Source: Anseranas semipalmata (Eukaryota; Chordata; Aves; Anseriformes; Anseranatidae). From it: a stretch of 64,000 nt of DNA. Both the position numbers and the translations under genes were made by a program. The notes beneath the pieces are model-generated. The model was not told where the DNA came from and searched no databases. It saw nothing but the letters and a program-made list of their open reading frames with translations. Location of the stretch: assembly GCA_013399115.1 (NCBI GenBank), contig VXAA01004298.1:2809-66808 (forward strand), read 5' to 3'. Positions 23,233 through 35,500 of this stretch are shown one piece after another (the stretch's first letter is position 1; each line of letters begins with the position of its first letter).

Positions 23233-26200
23233 TTTAGGTACTGGATTTGCCTCAGCACATGCGTGATGTCTAGCACAGAGGTTTGCAGTCATCCAGCAGG
23301 CCATTTCACTTAACTGTTGGATATTTACAAACCTGGGAGGATTACACAGAACTTGATCTGAACAACACACTTCCAGGATGAGTAAAGGACAATGACTGGG
23401 ACATACATTAGTTTGTTCTATTCTGGTCATGAATGAAAGCCCCTGCCACTTAAGGTTGTTGAATGACCTAGAGATCTGTGCAATAGACAGCTGACCAGAG
23501 CAGGTGGCCACCTGAGTCTTGTATGTTATTTGTACAGAAATATTATTTTGTTATTTTCCCAGAAAACATAACAGAAAACTTTAAAATGTTCTGCATTTTG
23601 AATTTTACCCAGTGTTTAAGGACTGTAAGAGGAAAAATCCTCTGATATGATAAGAATCATATGTAAAAACATTCTCAAAGTCTAAATCAAAATGGTTTGG
23701 GTTTTAGACTGCAGAAACAAATCTTGCATTTAATTCTACTGAAGGAGTACTTAGTACAGTAGCTTTGGAGAATTCTAAACATTTTTTTTCCTGTATTTTG
23801 TTGAAGAAGGACTTTTCTTAAATAGTCCTTTTCTTGACTGAAGTGTTAGAATGCACTTCTTCAGTTAAAAATTCTTGATAGCTAGTATGTTCTACAATTA
23901 CTCTTTTGTAAGCTGAAGAAATATAGAAATTGTTACTCATCTACAGAGAGACTTTTGAGCTGCATAAGGAAAATGTTCAAGAGAAAATCAGAAGTTGGTA
24001 TGTTTATTAATATTTTATGTGGGTTTGATAGCAAGCAAATCAATGTGAATGGTATCGTTAATGCCTGCAATATGCAAACGTTCGCATCACTAGAACTCTC
24101 ATGTTATTTGACCTCTGTTCTAATAACTGCCCCAAACTATAATAGCACAATTCTTGCATCTCAGCAATTAACTGCCATCAATATTAAATTATGCAACTGT
24201 ATTTTGGAGTTTCTATTTAATCTCCTTGTCAAGACATATGTTTTAAATCTACTGAAAATTATGCTGGAAAGCCAATTATATGTCTTATAAGAAAGAGTGG
24301 GCTGGTTATAGACATTAACTTAGTATGTCTGCAGAGCCATACTCAGTTTTAGGATTCAATGGAAATGTCCCCACTGCCTATTAGCAGCACATCCAAGCTG
24401 CTTCTTTAAACCAAATTTATTTGATGCCAAAAGCAAGCTTACAAATGGTCAAACCATATCCTCAGAAGAACTGTATTCTTGAGCACAGTTTGCGTGGTGA
24501 CATAAAGACTGCTTACAAATTGTCCACCTGGAAACCCCTGCGTGGCTGACAGCTATATAGACACAAGTCAATGTGTTTCCAAGAGCAGAGGTTTGAGGGT
24601 TGGGACCTAGAGCTTGAGGCAACACTTGAGTGCAGCCTCACTCAAGTGACTTATGTGACTCATTCAAGTGACTTATGACTCAAGTCACTTACATAAGTGA
24701 CTCACTCACTTATGCAAGCCTCCCTTGAAAGGTGAAGCACCACAGTCTAACCATTCCAGTCCCAGAGGCTTTTGCTAGGCTGCAAGGAACGGAGACTTGG
24801 ACATCTAAAACATACATGTGTTATCCTGAGATGCTGAAACCTGGAAATACACTCAGTGTCCCTTATGTCTGACAATGTGTAATGTCTAACTTTTATATTT
24901 TGAATTTAGGAGCCTTTACTTCCTAGCAGGACTAAACAAGAAACCCGTTTTTTCTTTAAATGAGTGTTGTAGGTATTTTGTATTCACATGAATCCAGGAC
25001 TTGACTTAAACATGCAATTTCAGTAAACAATCACAAGAGTTGGCTGATTGGTGTAAATGACACACACACAGTTATTATATTGTTACTTGAGCTAGGGTGA
25101 CCTCTAGTGTTCTTTGTGCAAGCTGCAAGTAAAACAGCAGACAGGATGTGTTGCTGGTACTACATGCAGGAGCAGGCTTAAGCACTTCCACTATCTTCGT
25201 AGATGAATAATGGTCAAAAAGGTATCAGGGAAGAACGGTATTTGCAGGGTGCTATTTGATTTCTAGCACTTTGCTATGAAGTTATTATTATTGCCAAGAG
25301 AGAAGGAGATCTCGCTACAAAACTAATCACTAAAAATATTCTAGACAAAGCCTCAATTTAAAATACCATTACAATGTTAAGTCCTAGATACTTTGAGATA
25401 GGAAAACTTAATATCTAAAAAATTCATTAAAACCTCAAGGTACAAGCCTGAAGTAAAACCCTGAAACAAATTCTTAACCTATAACAAACAGGTAGCTTGC
25501 CAAGTGCTGGAGAGTTTCCCCAGGTGTGGGTGCTTAATTAATAAAGCATGTTACCTAGTGTACACAATCTTATTTTAAAGATCTTAAAAGTCCAAGGTAT
25601 TTGGCTATCTTTAAGAGGCTTAGGCAACATAAGAGGAGAGAGGTCAAAAGAAAACTGGGTGAGTGGGATTGAGCTTCCCCAGCATTCAAGGAGGCGCTTG
25701 AGTTTTAGATACCTTAGCCAGCTCCTCAGGTCACTTTCTACAGATGTTAGAAACAGGGAGATCCTTGCCCTTGGTCAGTGATTAAGTTCACCTATTTCAG
25801 AATGGTACAAGCAATTCCTAAAAAATGCTTTCCAGTATCCATTGAAGGGCCCTGAAGATGGCTAGGTATGAGACTAAAGGCCTAACTAAAGCATTTGGTA
25901 TGTCATTGACTAAAAGTAACAATTTTTATGCATATAGATGGTTAACTTGCTTGCAATGATACTGTGATATATTCAGTTCACTATCAGAATTCATTTAACA
26001 TTGCTTTATAAATTTACTGTTCTATAATTTTAGAACTTTTAAACCTATGGCATGTTTTTAAATGTGAATAAAAATTACAGCTGACAGCCTTCAGGAAGGA
26101 TTGTGTTATTAAGAACATTTTTGTGAACTGGAAATGCAATTTTAATATACTTGTTTTGGAAATGCAAGCTAAACTAAAACCATTAATGCTTAGAATTTTT

Positions 26201-29200
26201 CTTCAGGGTAGTACTAGATGTGAAGTAAACAGTAGAAAAGTTTTAGTATATCTCATGGGCTTTTAATGAAGATTGAACAGGTCAAAAATGAATGTAGGAT
26301 AACAACTAAAATTTCCCAGTGGAATAAATGTATTTTGGAAAGTAATTTTTTCTCCCAAAGGAATCCTAAAATTCTTATTTCTTTAGTCAGTTAAAACTAG
26401 CAAGAATTGGACATTGGAATAGATGATGGGGAGAGAAAGATCTGTTTTAGGACTTACATAAAATAATGGTAACAAGATAGCTGTGCCCGTATTTTTTCAT
26501 TTCTTTAACTTCTGTAAGTAAAGAGCACAAATACTGCAAAATCTTTCATAGGAGTATGGACAGTTCATTCTAACCAAACAGCAGGAAAAACACGTAAGAG
26601 GTAATCAGTATCCAAATGTATTCTTCAGCATTAAATTATTTCTGTATTACTGTTGTCTTTACAAATACAGGACTGAGCCCCAGGCACTTCAACGTTTCAT
26701 TTTTTTTTCTTTTTTGACCTCAAGTGCAATGTTTGTTTGGTAATGCCTGTTCCATCCCTTCTCACTCATTTGCTCTATGCCCTTTTCTTAATCAATCTGT
26801 ATGTGCTTTACAAGTGCAATAGTTTAAACATTTATTCCTATTAGTAAGTCTGTGTTTCCAAATGCAAATCTTTTATTAACAGCTATTAATGTTATGCCGC
26901 TGACGTTTGCAACAGAAAAAATAAATTAGATTCTGCCTGCTAAGAAACATTTGCAGCAATGTTAGCGGAACAGCAACGTAGTGCTTACTTGTAACTTAAA
27001 ATATTCAAGAGTAAGTTTTACATCTCCCTTGAAGAATACAAGTGAATTAATGAGCCCAACACAAATTGGATATTACAACAGATAGGCTAAATATTGTTTC
27101 ATGTTCTGTTACCGAAAAAGATAACGAATAACAATAACAAAAATAATGCTGCATACTTATTTCATCTTCTGTAAACTCATTCCATCTCTCAGCTTTGTAT
27201 ATCAAGTAACAAAGCTGAATGCCTAAACCATACGATCAGGAAAATAATAAATAAAAAATTTACTTCAGAAAACCCTGTATGGCTACAATTTCCCATTCTG
27301 TGTACCTATGAATGGATTTGTTTCAGGTACAGAATCAAAAGTGGCTTCACTTTGGAGATGTTATAAAATCATGCCACAGCCTGCCCCTATAGGCTGTTAT
27401 TTCTTAAACTCCACCATATAGTCATTTCTTCATGCTGTGCTGTTTGCCTTTACTGTTAGTTCACTTCACTGAAATACAGAATTTAACGCCATACCTCTGA
27501 ATTAAAAAATTCTGTGTTTCGTGTATCTTAAGCTTAGGGAGCTCTTATGGCATCTCCGATATCTCTGAAAAGCCCTTTAGGGATCATTTACTGTTTCCAT
27601 CTCTCATGCATAATAGATGCATTCGTGGTGTAAGACCGATGGATTAAATGCACGTTACTTCTAGTGTGTTTCTTTTTTTTCATACAGTATCCTTAAAACC
27701 ATTTAAGGTCATTTACAGAACAGTCATTTATCGCCTTTTTTACAAAGTTCTTGTTGCTATTTCCATTAGAACATTTGGAGAATATTAGACATGAATGCTT
27801 AATAAAATGAAAAACTATTACTCATTACTTATAATTCTAACCACTATAACAAATTAACTTTGCCTGTGAAACAAATATTAATTTAGTATAATTTTTTTGC
27901 ATGGTCTATGAGAATTCTCCCTAATTAAGTAGTTGTAGAGTTGTCAACTTTCAAGGTGTTTGCATTTCAACACATTATGTTTTCCAGCACAATGTATTTT
28001 AAAAAGGACTCAGATTCATTCTTTCATGCCATGGGTATGTCTCCTACTTCTTTTTCTAGTTCAGAACCCTGTTCTTTGCTCTTCTCTACTGTTTGTTACC
28101 AAATAGAGTCAAACCCTTTCCCTGATTTAGCATTGTGGTTCCTTCCTTGTTTTGTGGTTCCCCTCTCTTTCCTGGGGCAAGATCAATGTTCGTCCACTTT
28201 CCTTCTGCTTGGTTAAAAACATTCTGACAGAGGTATACTGAAATTTCATATTAAAAGATTGCCAGCTTGCTTTGCTTTATTCTCTTGACTCCACATTTAT
28301 AGCACCAAGATTTACTGCTAAAAATGTCTGAAATGCTGTTTCTAGTGTGATACAATGCAAGAGCACCGTCAGTCAACCAAAGTGAGATTAAGACATTAAT
28401 TATTGATTGGAGAGACAGCAGCATTTCTAGAATTTTTTACTACCTTTGTTACTCAAAGACCGAGTTCTGCTCTGGCTTCCCCTCCTCTGGTTTACCTGAG
28501 ATATGAATAGTGAGCACTGATATGTATGTCTCAGAGACAACTCTAAATAAAACCTACTCCTTCCTAAAACAGAGAAAGGTTATCACGGAATTAATATTAT
28601 TTTACTATTTTCTTTTTTCTGCCATGGATAGCTGTAGTATTTTGTGAATATGGAATTTATTCTGGAACTGAACTGCAATTAGAGATGCCAAGAATTGGAG
28701 GGCCAAGACTACGCTGGGACCATATGGAACTTTTCATCATTTAAAATTTGTCAATGACAAAACTGGTTGCAACATAATAGCTGCTGGGCGGCTTCCACAG
28801 AATTAATTGGTATCACAAGCTTATTTCTTTATTAAGCAAAGGCTCAGTGTTACACCTATTACAGAAAAAGGGTCAAAAGCATTCATCTAACTCTTGAAAA
28901 TGTTAACAAACTGTATATAGTCTGCTTTTTCCTTTAGCTTTCTTCTCATATGTTCAGTAACCTTTTCAGAAAGGTGCTTAACAGTTATACTTAAGTTTTT
29001 AATGAAATTTTGAGTTCATTGTTACAAGATTATCAAACTATATCACAGAACATTGTTGTAGGTGTCTACGCAGTCAAACTTTTAGCTGCATTCTTAAGTA
29101 AGCAATCCTAGTATATTTAGTCATGTGTGAAGTACACTACTAGATCAGGGCCTTTTTCCTTAATGCATTTTTGCATTTTTACCAGTTTTAAATAGTTTTA

Positions 29201-32099
29201 TACAAAAAGCATATTCTATGCTTCTTCTTGCTGCTGTTTTATACACACGTTTAATGCATGTTTATGAAAATGGAAACAATGTAAGTGGATATGCAAATAC
29301 CTCTGATGTTGCATGTATGTGGATATGTTTTCAAAAACTGAGTATGCTAAATATCATATGAAAATGCTACTCTATGTGCCAAAAAAGCCCTTATGGTAGG
29401 ACTGTTAATTAGACCTGGCTTTCACAATGCATCTGCCATGCTGTAAATACAGATAAAGAATAACATATTTACCACCTATATGAAAATAAAAAATGCTTCT
29501 GGCTCCAGTTCTCTATTGCTTGACTTCTGTCCCCATTCTGAGCATAGATGCCTATGGAAGTATGGAGACCATGACTTACTTCAGAGTTACTGTCTTTTGT
29601 ATGATTCAAATTTTAAAATAGAAGATTTCTATTTGTAATTCCACCAAGTTTTTCCAGTTTGATAGATTTTTCTATAAATATCATATATACAGAGCCTGTT
29701 TAATAGTTGTAATTAAAAACTATGATTTTGCTGAGTTTTACTGGCTATTTTTCTCATTGTCAGTACACAGACAAAGGAATTATAATATTGGGTAAAACCG
29801 GTAAGTGCATCTAATGCAATATCCTGATTTTTGGTGGAACCTCCGTATTACCAGATACTTTAGAAGAGAGTTTAAATGAGATGATAGTGAACAATTATGC
29901 AGAAATCCCCTCATCAAAAAAACCTCCCTGTTGATCAGTGTTTGGCTTAAACCTGAAATACAAATTTGTACTTAAACATAAGATCTATTTGTAACATTAA
30001 CAGGTTGCAATTATCCTGTGTAAATGAATACTCTAATTCCTATGAAGCCTCAGCGATAGATCGCACCAGTAAACTATTGCAATTCTTTATACATGTAAAA
30101 TTAAGTACTTTGTATGTTTTGAGTCATTTAAGAAGAGGATGCTGAATGTAGGAAAGCTAAATATCTGTAACAGATGGAATGGATGCAACTTTGATTATTC
30201 TTCAAAGTCAATTTACCATGGGTCTTTCTGCTCAATTTCCTCTTTGTTTCAAACTAAGCTTCTACATATACATCATTATACAATATTAAAAGATCTGCTA
30301 AATACACTACTGTCAGCATTTTGCTTGTGCTGATATCTTTGGAATCTAAAATTAGAACTCATGGTTAAAAGTTTGATTTTTCAGAGGTCTACATCGTTGA
30401 TGATTTCTGTTTCTGGTGCACTGCAAGTGGAGAAACACAGTGGTAAGGTGCTTTTGTTGAATTGTCTGAGAACGAAGTGATCAACTTTAATATTTTAATC
30501 TCTTTTTGATCTTGGTTATTCTCACCTTTATAACCTGCATTTCCTACTCAAGAAAAATATTCCTGGTGAAAATTCCAAAAGATAATTTGAAGAATTACAT
30601 TTCAAGCAATGGAAGTTTAGAGCTTTGTGTCTTCAGTTTGTGTGGATCCCAAGAAGACCTAAAAAAAATGGCTTCAGGAACTCCAGGCACTGCTGTTTCA
30701 TTTTTACAGTTCATAGTCATATGATTAATTTTGTTGTGTAAGCTTCCAGACTGCTAATTTCATAGTGCATGGCTTCTCAGTCCTAGTGAGTAGTGCCTTG
30801 TAAACAGGCTGTTTTTAAATAATAATGTCTATTGATTGTATAAAATTATAGCTTATGGATTCAATTACAGTTCTGACAAGTTTGATTAAATAATAATGTA
30901 CAAATGTGAAATATATTAACTCTGCCCAGTATTTCCATTAAAAGTAAATAAATTAGTAAAGCAACCGCAACTAGAAAGAAAAGACTAATTACTGAATTTA
31001 CTTACAGATAATAGTTGAAGGCAAATGGACTGTCAGAATATTGAAATGTGCTGTCTGTAAAGGCATATGTGCTGTAAAGGAAGAAAAAAGTCCTGAGTTA
31101 TTTTTGAAGTGATTTAGGTGACTGCTAACATCAGCAGTTATTGCAGCAGTATGAAATTTTGTTAAAGAATGTTATTTTAAAATTTGGCTTTTTTTGTTTG
31201 TTTTGTCTGAATATTTAAGCAAACACAATTATACATATACTGGTGGACCTAGGGGTAAGTCTAAGGTCCTGGGTCTGGTCACATTATTCTGTCTATGCCC
31301 TGATGCTATGCTGGGGCAAGACTCTGCCATTCACGAGTTAAAACTTTTTTATTTGGCTTCTGTGGGAACAAAATTCAGGTCCATGCGATGTGTGAAACCC
31401 TGAAGCAGCCAGGTCGCTCGACTTGGTGATCAGAGACCAAGAGTGAGATGCACTAGAGATTGTCCACCCAATGCAGACATGGATACCTTGCTCCATGATT
31501 TGAGTTTAGATTTATTAAAGGTCCAATGTGCTTTGCCAGAAGTGCTGTGTCTGATGAGGTCTAGCTCTCAAAGAAGCTGTGAAATTCCATCCCGAATGTC
31601 CTAAAGCAGAATATATAAAAGCAGAACCTTGCCTTGTGAACCAAAGAGAAAAACCATGACAGTTTGTAAAACAGACAGAAAAACCTACCACCTGACAGAA
31701 TCACGTGTCAGGAGAGCTACATGAACAGTGACATAAAATTTGACTGAAAAAAAAAAAAAAACCAAATAGGCTTCATGCACATTTGTATGTTCAATTCTCA
31801 CAAGTACTGTTAGGAAGTGAATCTGACAGGTTTGCCAATAGGGGCATCTGTTCATGGAAATTTCATTTTCCACTCCCTGGGAGTAGAAGTGTCACTGTGG
31901 TCCCAGGTCTTCCCACAGGTTTATTTGGGTAATAGCTTTCTCGGTAGGCACTCTTTGCAAACAAGCCGCAGCACAAAAGCTATTTACAAACAAAGAGCTC
32001 AGGGTTTTAAATAAGAAACCTTTTTTGATGAAACAGCAGTTGGGCGAGCAGCGGGCGAATTAAAACAGTGAGATTCCCTCAATAAATTACCTGTCAGGG
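23233..32099. other. Long AT-rich, repeat-poor intergenic stretch
   Basis: Almost 9 kb with no recognised gene or young transposon. It has a three-fold AP-1 motif cluster at 24642-24704. 26880-27060 is free of simple repeats and looks like the kind of AT-rich sequence often conserved between vertebrates, but I cannot test that without an alignment. Confidence 0.5.
24642..24704. promoter_or_regulatory. Cluster of three perfect AP-1 sites in a short repeat
   Basis: TGACTCA occurs at 24656-24662, 24676-24682 and 24698-24704, spaced 20 and 22 bases (about two helical turns). The 14-mer TCAAGTGACTTATG is repeated exactly at 24642-24655 and 24664-24677. An inverted partial copy follows. The array could be an enhancer or just a decayed local duplication. 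Confidence 0.5.
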
Positions 32100-32573
32100 T
32101 ACAAACCGCGCGGGAAGGGAAGCGTCTCCTCACAGCGCCGCGTGCCGGTGGGTGGGGCCGCGGCCCTCGGCACGGTGGCGCGTGCAGAGCCGTTGGCGGG
32201 GCCGTGCGCAGAGCCGTTAGGGGTGGTGGCGCGTGCAGAGCCGTTGGGGTGGGGCCGTGCGCAGAGCCGTGAGGGGTAGTGGCGCGTGCGGAGCCGTTGG
32301 GGTTCCTCAGAGGGAGGCATCGCTGCCCATCTCGTTCCGTTTCTCCACAGCTACGATGAGCTGTGCTCTCGTTCTGCTCCGGTTTGGGTGCGAGTCAGTG
32401 CCAGAGTCGGACGAGGGGCAGGAGGGGGGCGGCAGCAGGGAGCCCCTGTCCCCTCCCTGGGCTGCAGACCTGCCTCAGTCTGGGTGGGTTTTTGTGCCTA
32501 CCTCAAGTAATGGGGCAAGAGCACCTGCGTCCTTCTGTGGAGGAGGATGAGGTGGTGAGGCAGAGAGCAAGAG
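32100..32573 (+). promoter_or_regulatory. CpG island with a candidate first exon and strong donor
   Basis: A sharp CpG-rich island in AT-rich surroundings. It ends at a near-perfect splice donor, GAG|GTGAGT (GT at 32574-32575). It has no convincing coding frame of its own; frames that are open on both strands follow from high GC content and from the minisatellite. It could be the promoter and 5' UTR exon of CTNNA3, whose first coding exon (43596) needs an upstream non-coding exon, or of the unrecognised candidate gene immediately downstream. RNA data are needed to decide. Confidence 0.5.
32174..32302. repeat. GC-rich minisatellite, about 2.5 copies of 51-53 bp
   Basis: Units start at about 32174, 32225 and 32278. 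Each contains two half-units sharing a CGTGC..AGAGCCGT core, so the array also has a period of about 26 bases. It lies inside the CpG island. Confidence 0.85.
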
Positions 32574-35500
32574 GTGAGTAAGGTGGAAATAGGGAGCTGG
32601 GCATGTTAGAGCTCAGGTGAGTGCATCTTCACTAGGTTGTTGGGTCAGACAGCCCCCTTCATACAGAAACTGGGCGGGCTTTTAGGGGCAGAGATGATCT
32701 ATATGTTATCTTACTGAAGAGGGAATGTGGCTCTGAGGGGTGTTTCTAGATACATCTGGTAATACTCTGGTGTGTCATGGATCTGGCTGCTTTGAATCAG
32801 GGCTGTTTTGAGTTTTTTAAACGGATTTCACTGGAAAGAATGGTATGAACATACAAGTAAGCAAAAATATGTGTAATAAGGGGTTATTTGACAGATGTTT
32901 CTTAGTGTCTTCTTTGTCTGCCTTGTCCCACCTTGAGAAATGTGTTTAGTCACTTCTGCTTCCCCATTTTTGGCATATTAGTGCAAACACTCCTCTCAAC
33001 TTCCAGCAGCAGCTGCTATAGCAAAATTTGAAATTACTTTCAGGGTCTTTTGTAATAAGGTGCTTATTTTTATTGACTCAGGATGCACAAACCTGCTGAT
33101 TCTAACTGCAGCCCTGAAGTTACCAGAGCTTTTGAAGTAATTCCTCTGAACAAGGACCATGATGAATTGGAGAGGTAAATAGAGGGAAAGAATGGTTGGG
33201 AGTAAGGGTTTGTGTTTGCTGTTGGCTTTTTATTTTCTATTGGGTTAAACCTTTGATATTGCTTAGTGGATGTGTTGCTTGGTTGGTTGAATTTTTTTTT
33301 TTTTAAAGACTGAAGAATAAACGCCCTTGCTGTGAAAGAATACAATGACTTGAGCATGTACAGCTCTTGTAATTTGTCAGAGGAATCACAAAACTGCTGG
33401 CCTACAAAGAGCTATTGAATTCTGTAAGTACCTAAATGAGTAATCGTGTAACTTGTAAATTTATTAAATGTAATAGCAAAAGACAAATCTTTGAATAAAG
33501 AAATAACTAAATCTATCTAAAAATACACCATGTTTATAATAAATTAGATGTAGAATAAGGGCATTGAGGAAACTCCGAGTTTATTTCATGATATATTTAG
33601 TGGAGTTTTCACAGTGAAAAACCAGAGAAATTAGTGAAAGCTATGCTAGATGTACAATTCAGAGGATTACATTCGGTAAGGTGTAAAGTTATGAGACAGG
33701 AAACTACAAATCATTAATAGACACCATGCATTAAGGAGGCTTGGACAAGTCTCTTTTACAAGAAGATTGTTATGGAAATCTGGAAGACAGCCAAGGTGAA
33801 AAAGTATAGTATATAGTGGTTTACAGTAATTCATACTGTTAAAATATTTTTAGATATATACTTAGAAATTTGTGATGCTCGTTTGCAATAATGTGTGCCT
33901 GCTACTTTAAGAGTTTCACAGTTAACCATTTAAATCCAAGTTCTAGTGGAAAACCATTACAGCAACAACTTGCTGGGAGGATTTGTTAAGATAAAGACGA
34001 CTTGGGAATGATTGATGGGCACAAGCATAGGTGTCTACAGCCATTTTAGATGCTATTGGGCTCTTACAGCATCCCCATATTCAGCCCTGGCATGTGTGAT
34101 TGAGGTCTATGGGAGACTTGTGGCATAGTGGAGGCTTGTGTGATAAATAACTTACACTGTTTAAAATGGCACTAGATGCTTAATGTAGGCAACTGAATCC
34201 TATTCCACATTATCTAATGCAAATGACAGGGCAAAGAACATGAAATAAAACTGGTATTTCCTACAACTCTCCTTTGTGTATCTATTAAAATATGGAGGAT
34301 CTCTGTTCACCAATGTAGTAATTTACTTCTGAAAAGAAGTACTGATGCAGTTACAAAGATCTAATGATTAAAAAAAAAAGTGTAGTGAATATCTAGATAA
34401 ATTTCACTTGTCTATCTTGAATCTTGCAGTTAACTTGCTTTTTTGTTCTTAACTTTCAAATAACATTTATGAAGTAAAAGAGCTTAGAAGTGCTGGGAAT
34501 TTCTGTCATGATTAGCAGCAGTTATTAATATTTAGGCTTGGTTTGTATCACAGTTCTAATACAGTGCTCAGGAAGTTGAATCTTTATTACTCTAGGTGCT
34601 CTCTTCTCCAGCTGTTGTTGTTCATGCTTTTGAAAGTCATGAGTTGGAGGTGAGCGAAGAAAGGATTGTCTTCCAAGGTTGAATCTTAAAATTCTGAGAG
34701 GAATGAATTATGAATGAAATAGTAAGTATATAACAGTACCAGGTTCATTTCCCCCTAATAAATTGTCATCTAGAAAAGTTTCCTTGGTTTCTATGAATAA
34801 TGTTTGATGCTGTTGCAGGATTAAAAAATCTTCCATGAGATGTTCTCTATACAGTATCACTTTTTACCTGACTTTCAAATCTTCTGTGCAGATTTATGTG
34901 CAGAAGGTGCTACTGAAGTCATTTGGCCATGCATGACAGAACCTAAATGGAATAGCTTTTGTTTCATCCCCTCCAACTGTCTCAGTACTGTCTCTTAATG
35001 TCTGTCCCAGTCTTGCTTTTTCCTCACCTATGAATAGTCACAGTATGTAGTAATCATTCCTCTGGTCTCTCTTTTTTTCATCCAGTGGAGCCTCTCCAAT
35101 GTTCTTCAGCTGGTGTCAGATTACCTCAGCCTTCAGGCTGTCTGTGCCCTTTTCACCTCTAAATCAACTAAAACTAGACAAACTACAGAATAGATGGTCT
35201 CTAGCAGAACTAAGAGTGGTATTGAGCAGCTTCTGCCCTTTTGAAATTTTTCTTTTTTTTTTTTTTGACATGCACATTATTCTATACTACACTTCAAGGT
35301 TCTCAAATCTGTTGTAATTACTGTTTAGCAAAACTTCACTAATGTACGTATCTTAAATGGCTACCTTGGTAGAAAATACTATAAATGTGGGATTATTGAT
35401 CTGGAAATGCATTCTGAGTGGTTTGTGACGTAAAGGTAAATGAAGACTGTCATGTACATAACTGTTTGTGTGAAATTTCATGGTGTGTACATTGCGACTG

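Noticed and set aside
22720..23511. 263-codon minus-strand open frame, the longest in the window
   Set aside because: It runs through a CR1 fragment and across the falsely duplicated block and its N; it translates the same CR1 sequence twice.
32087..32320. Minus frame with repeated NGSARA-like units
   Set aside because: It is a translation of the GC-rich minisatellite and has no independent coding evidence.
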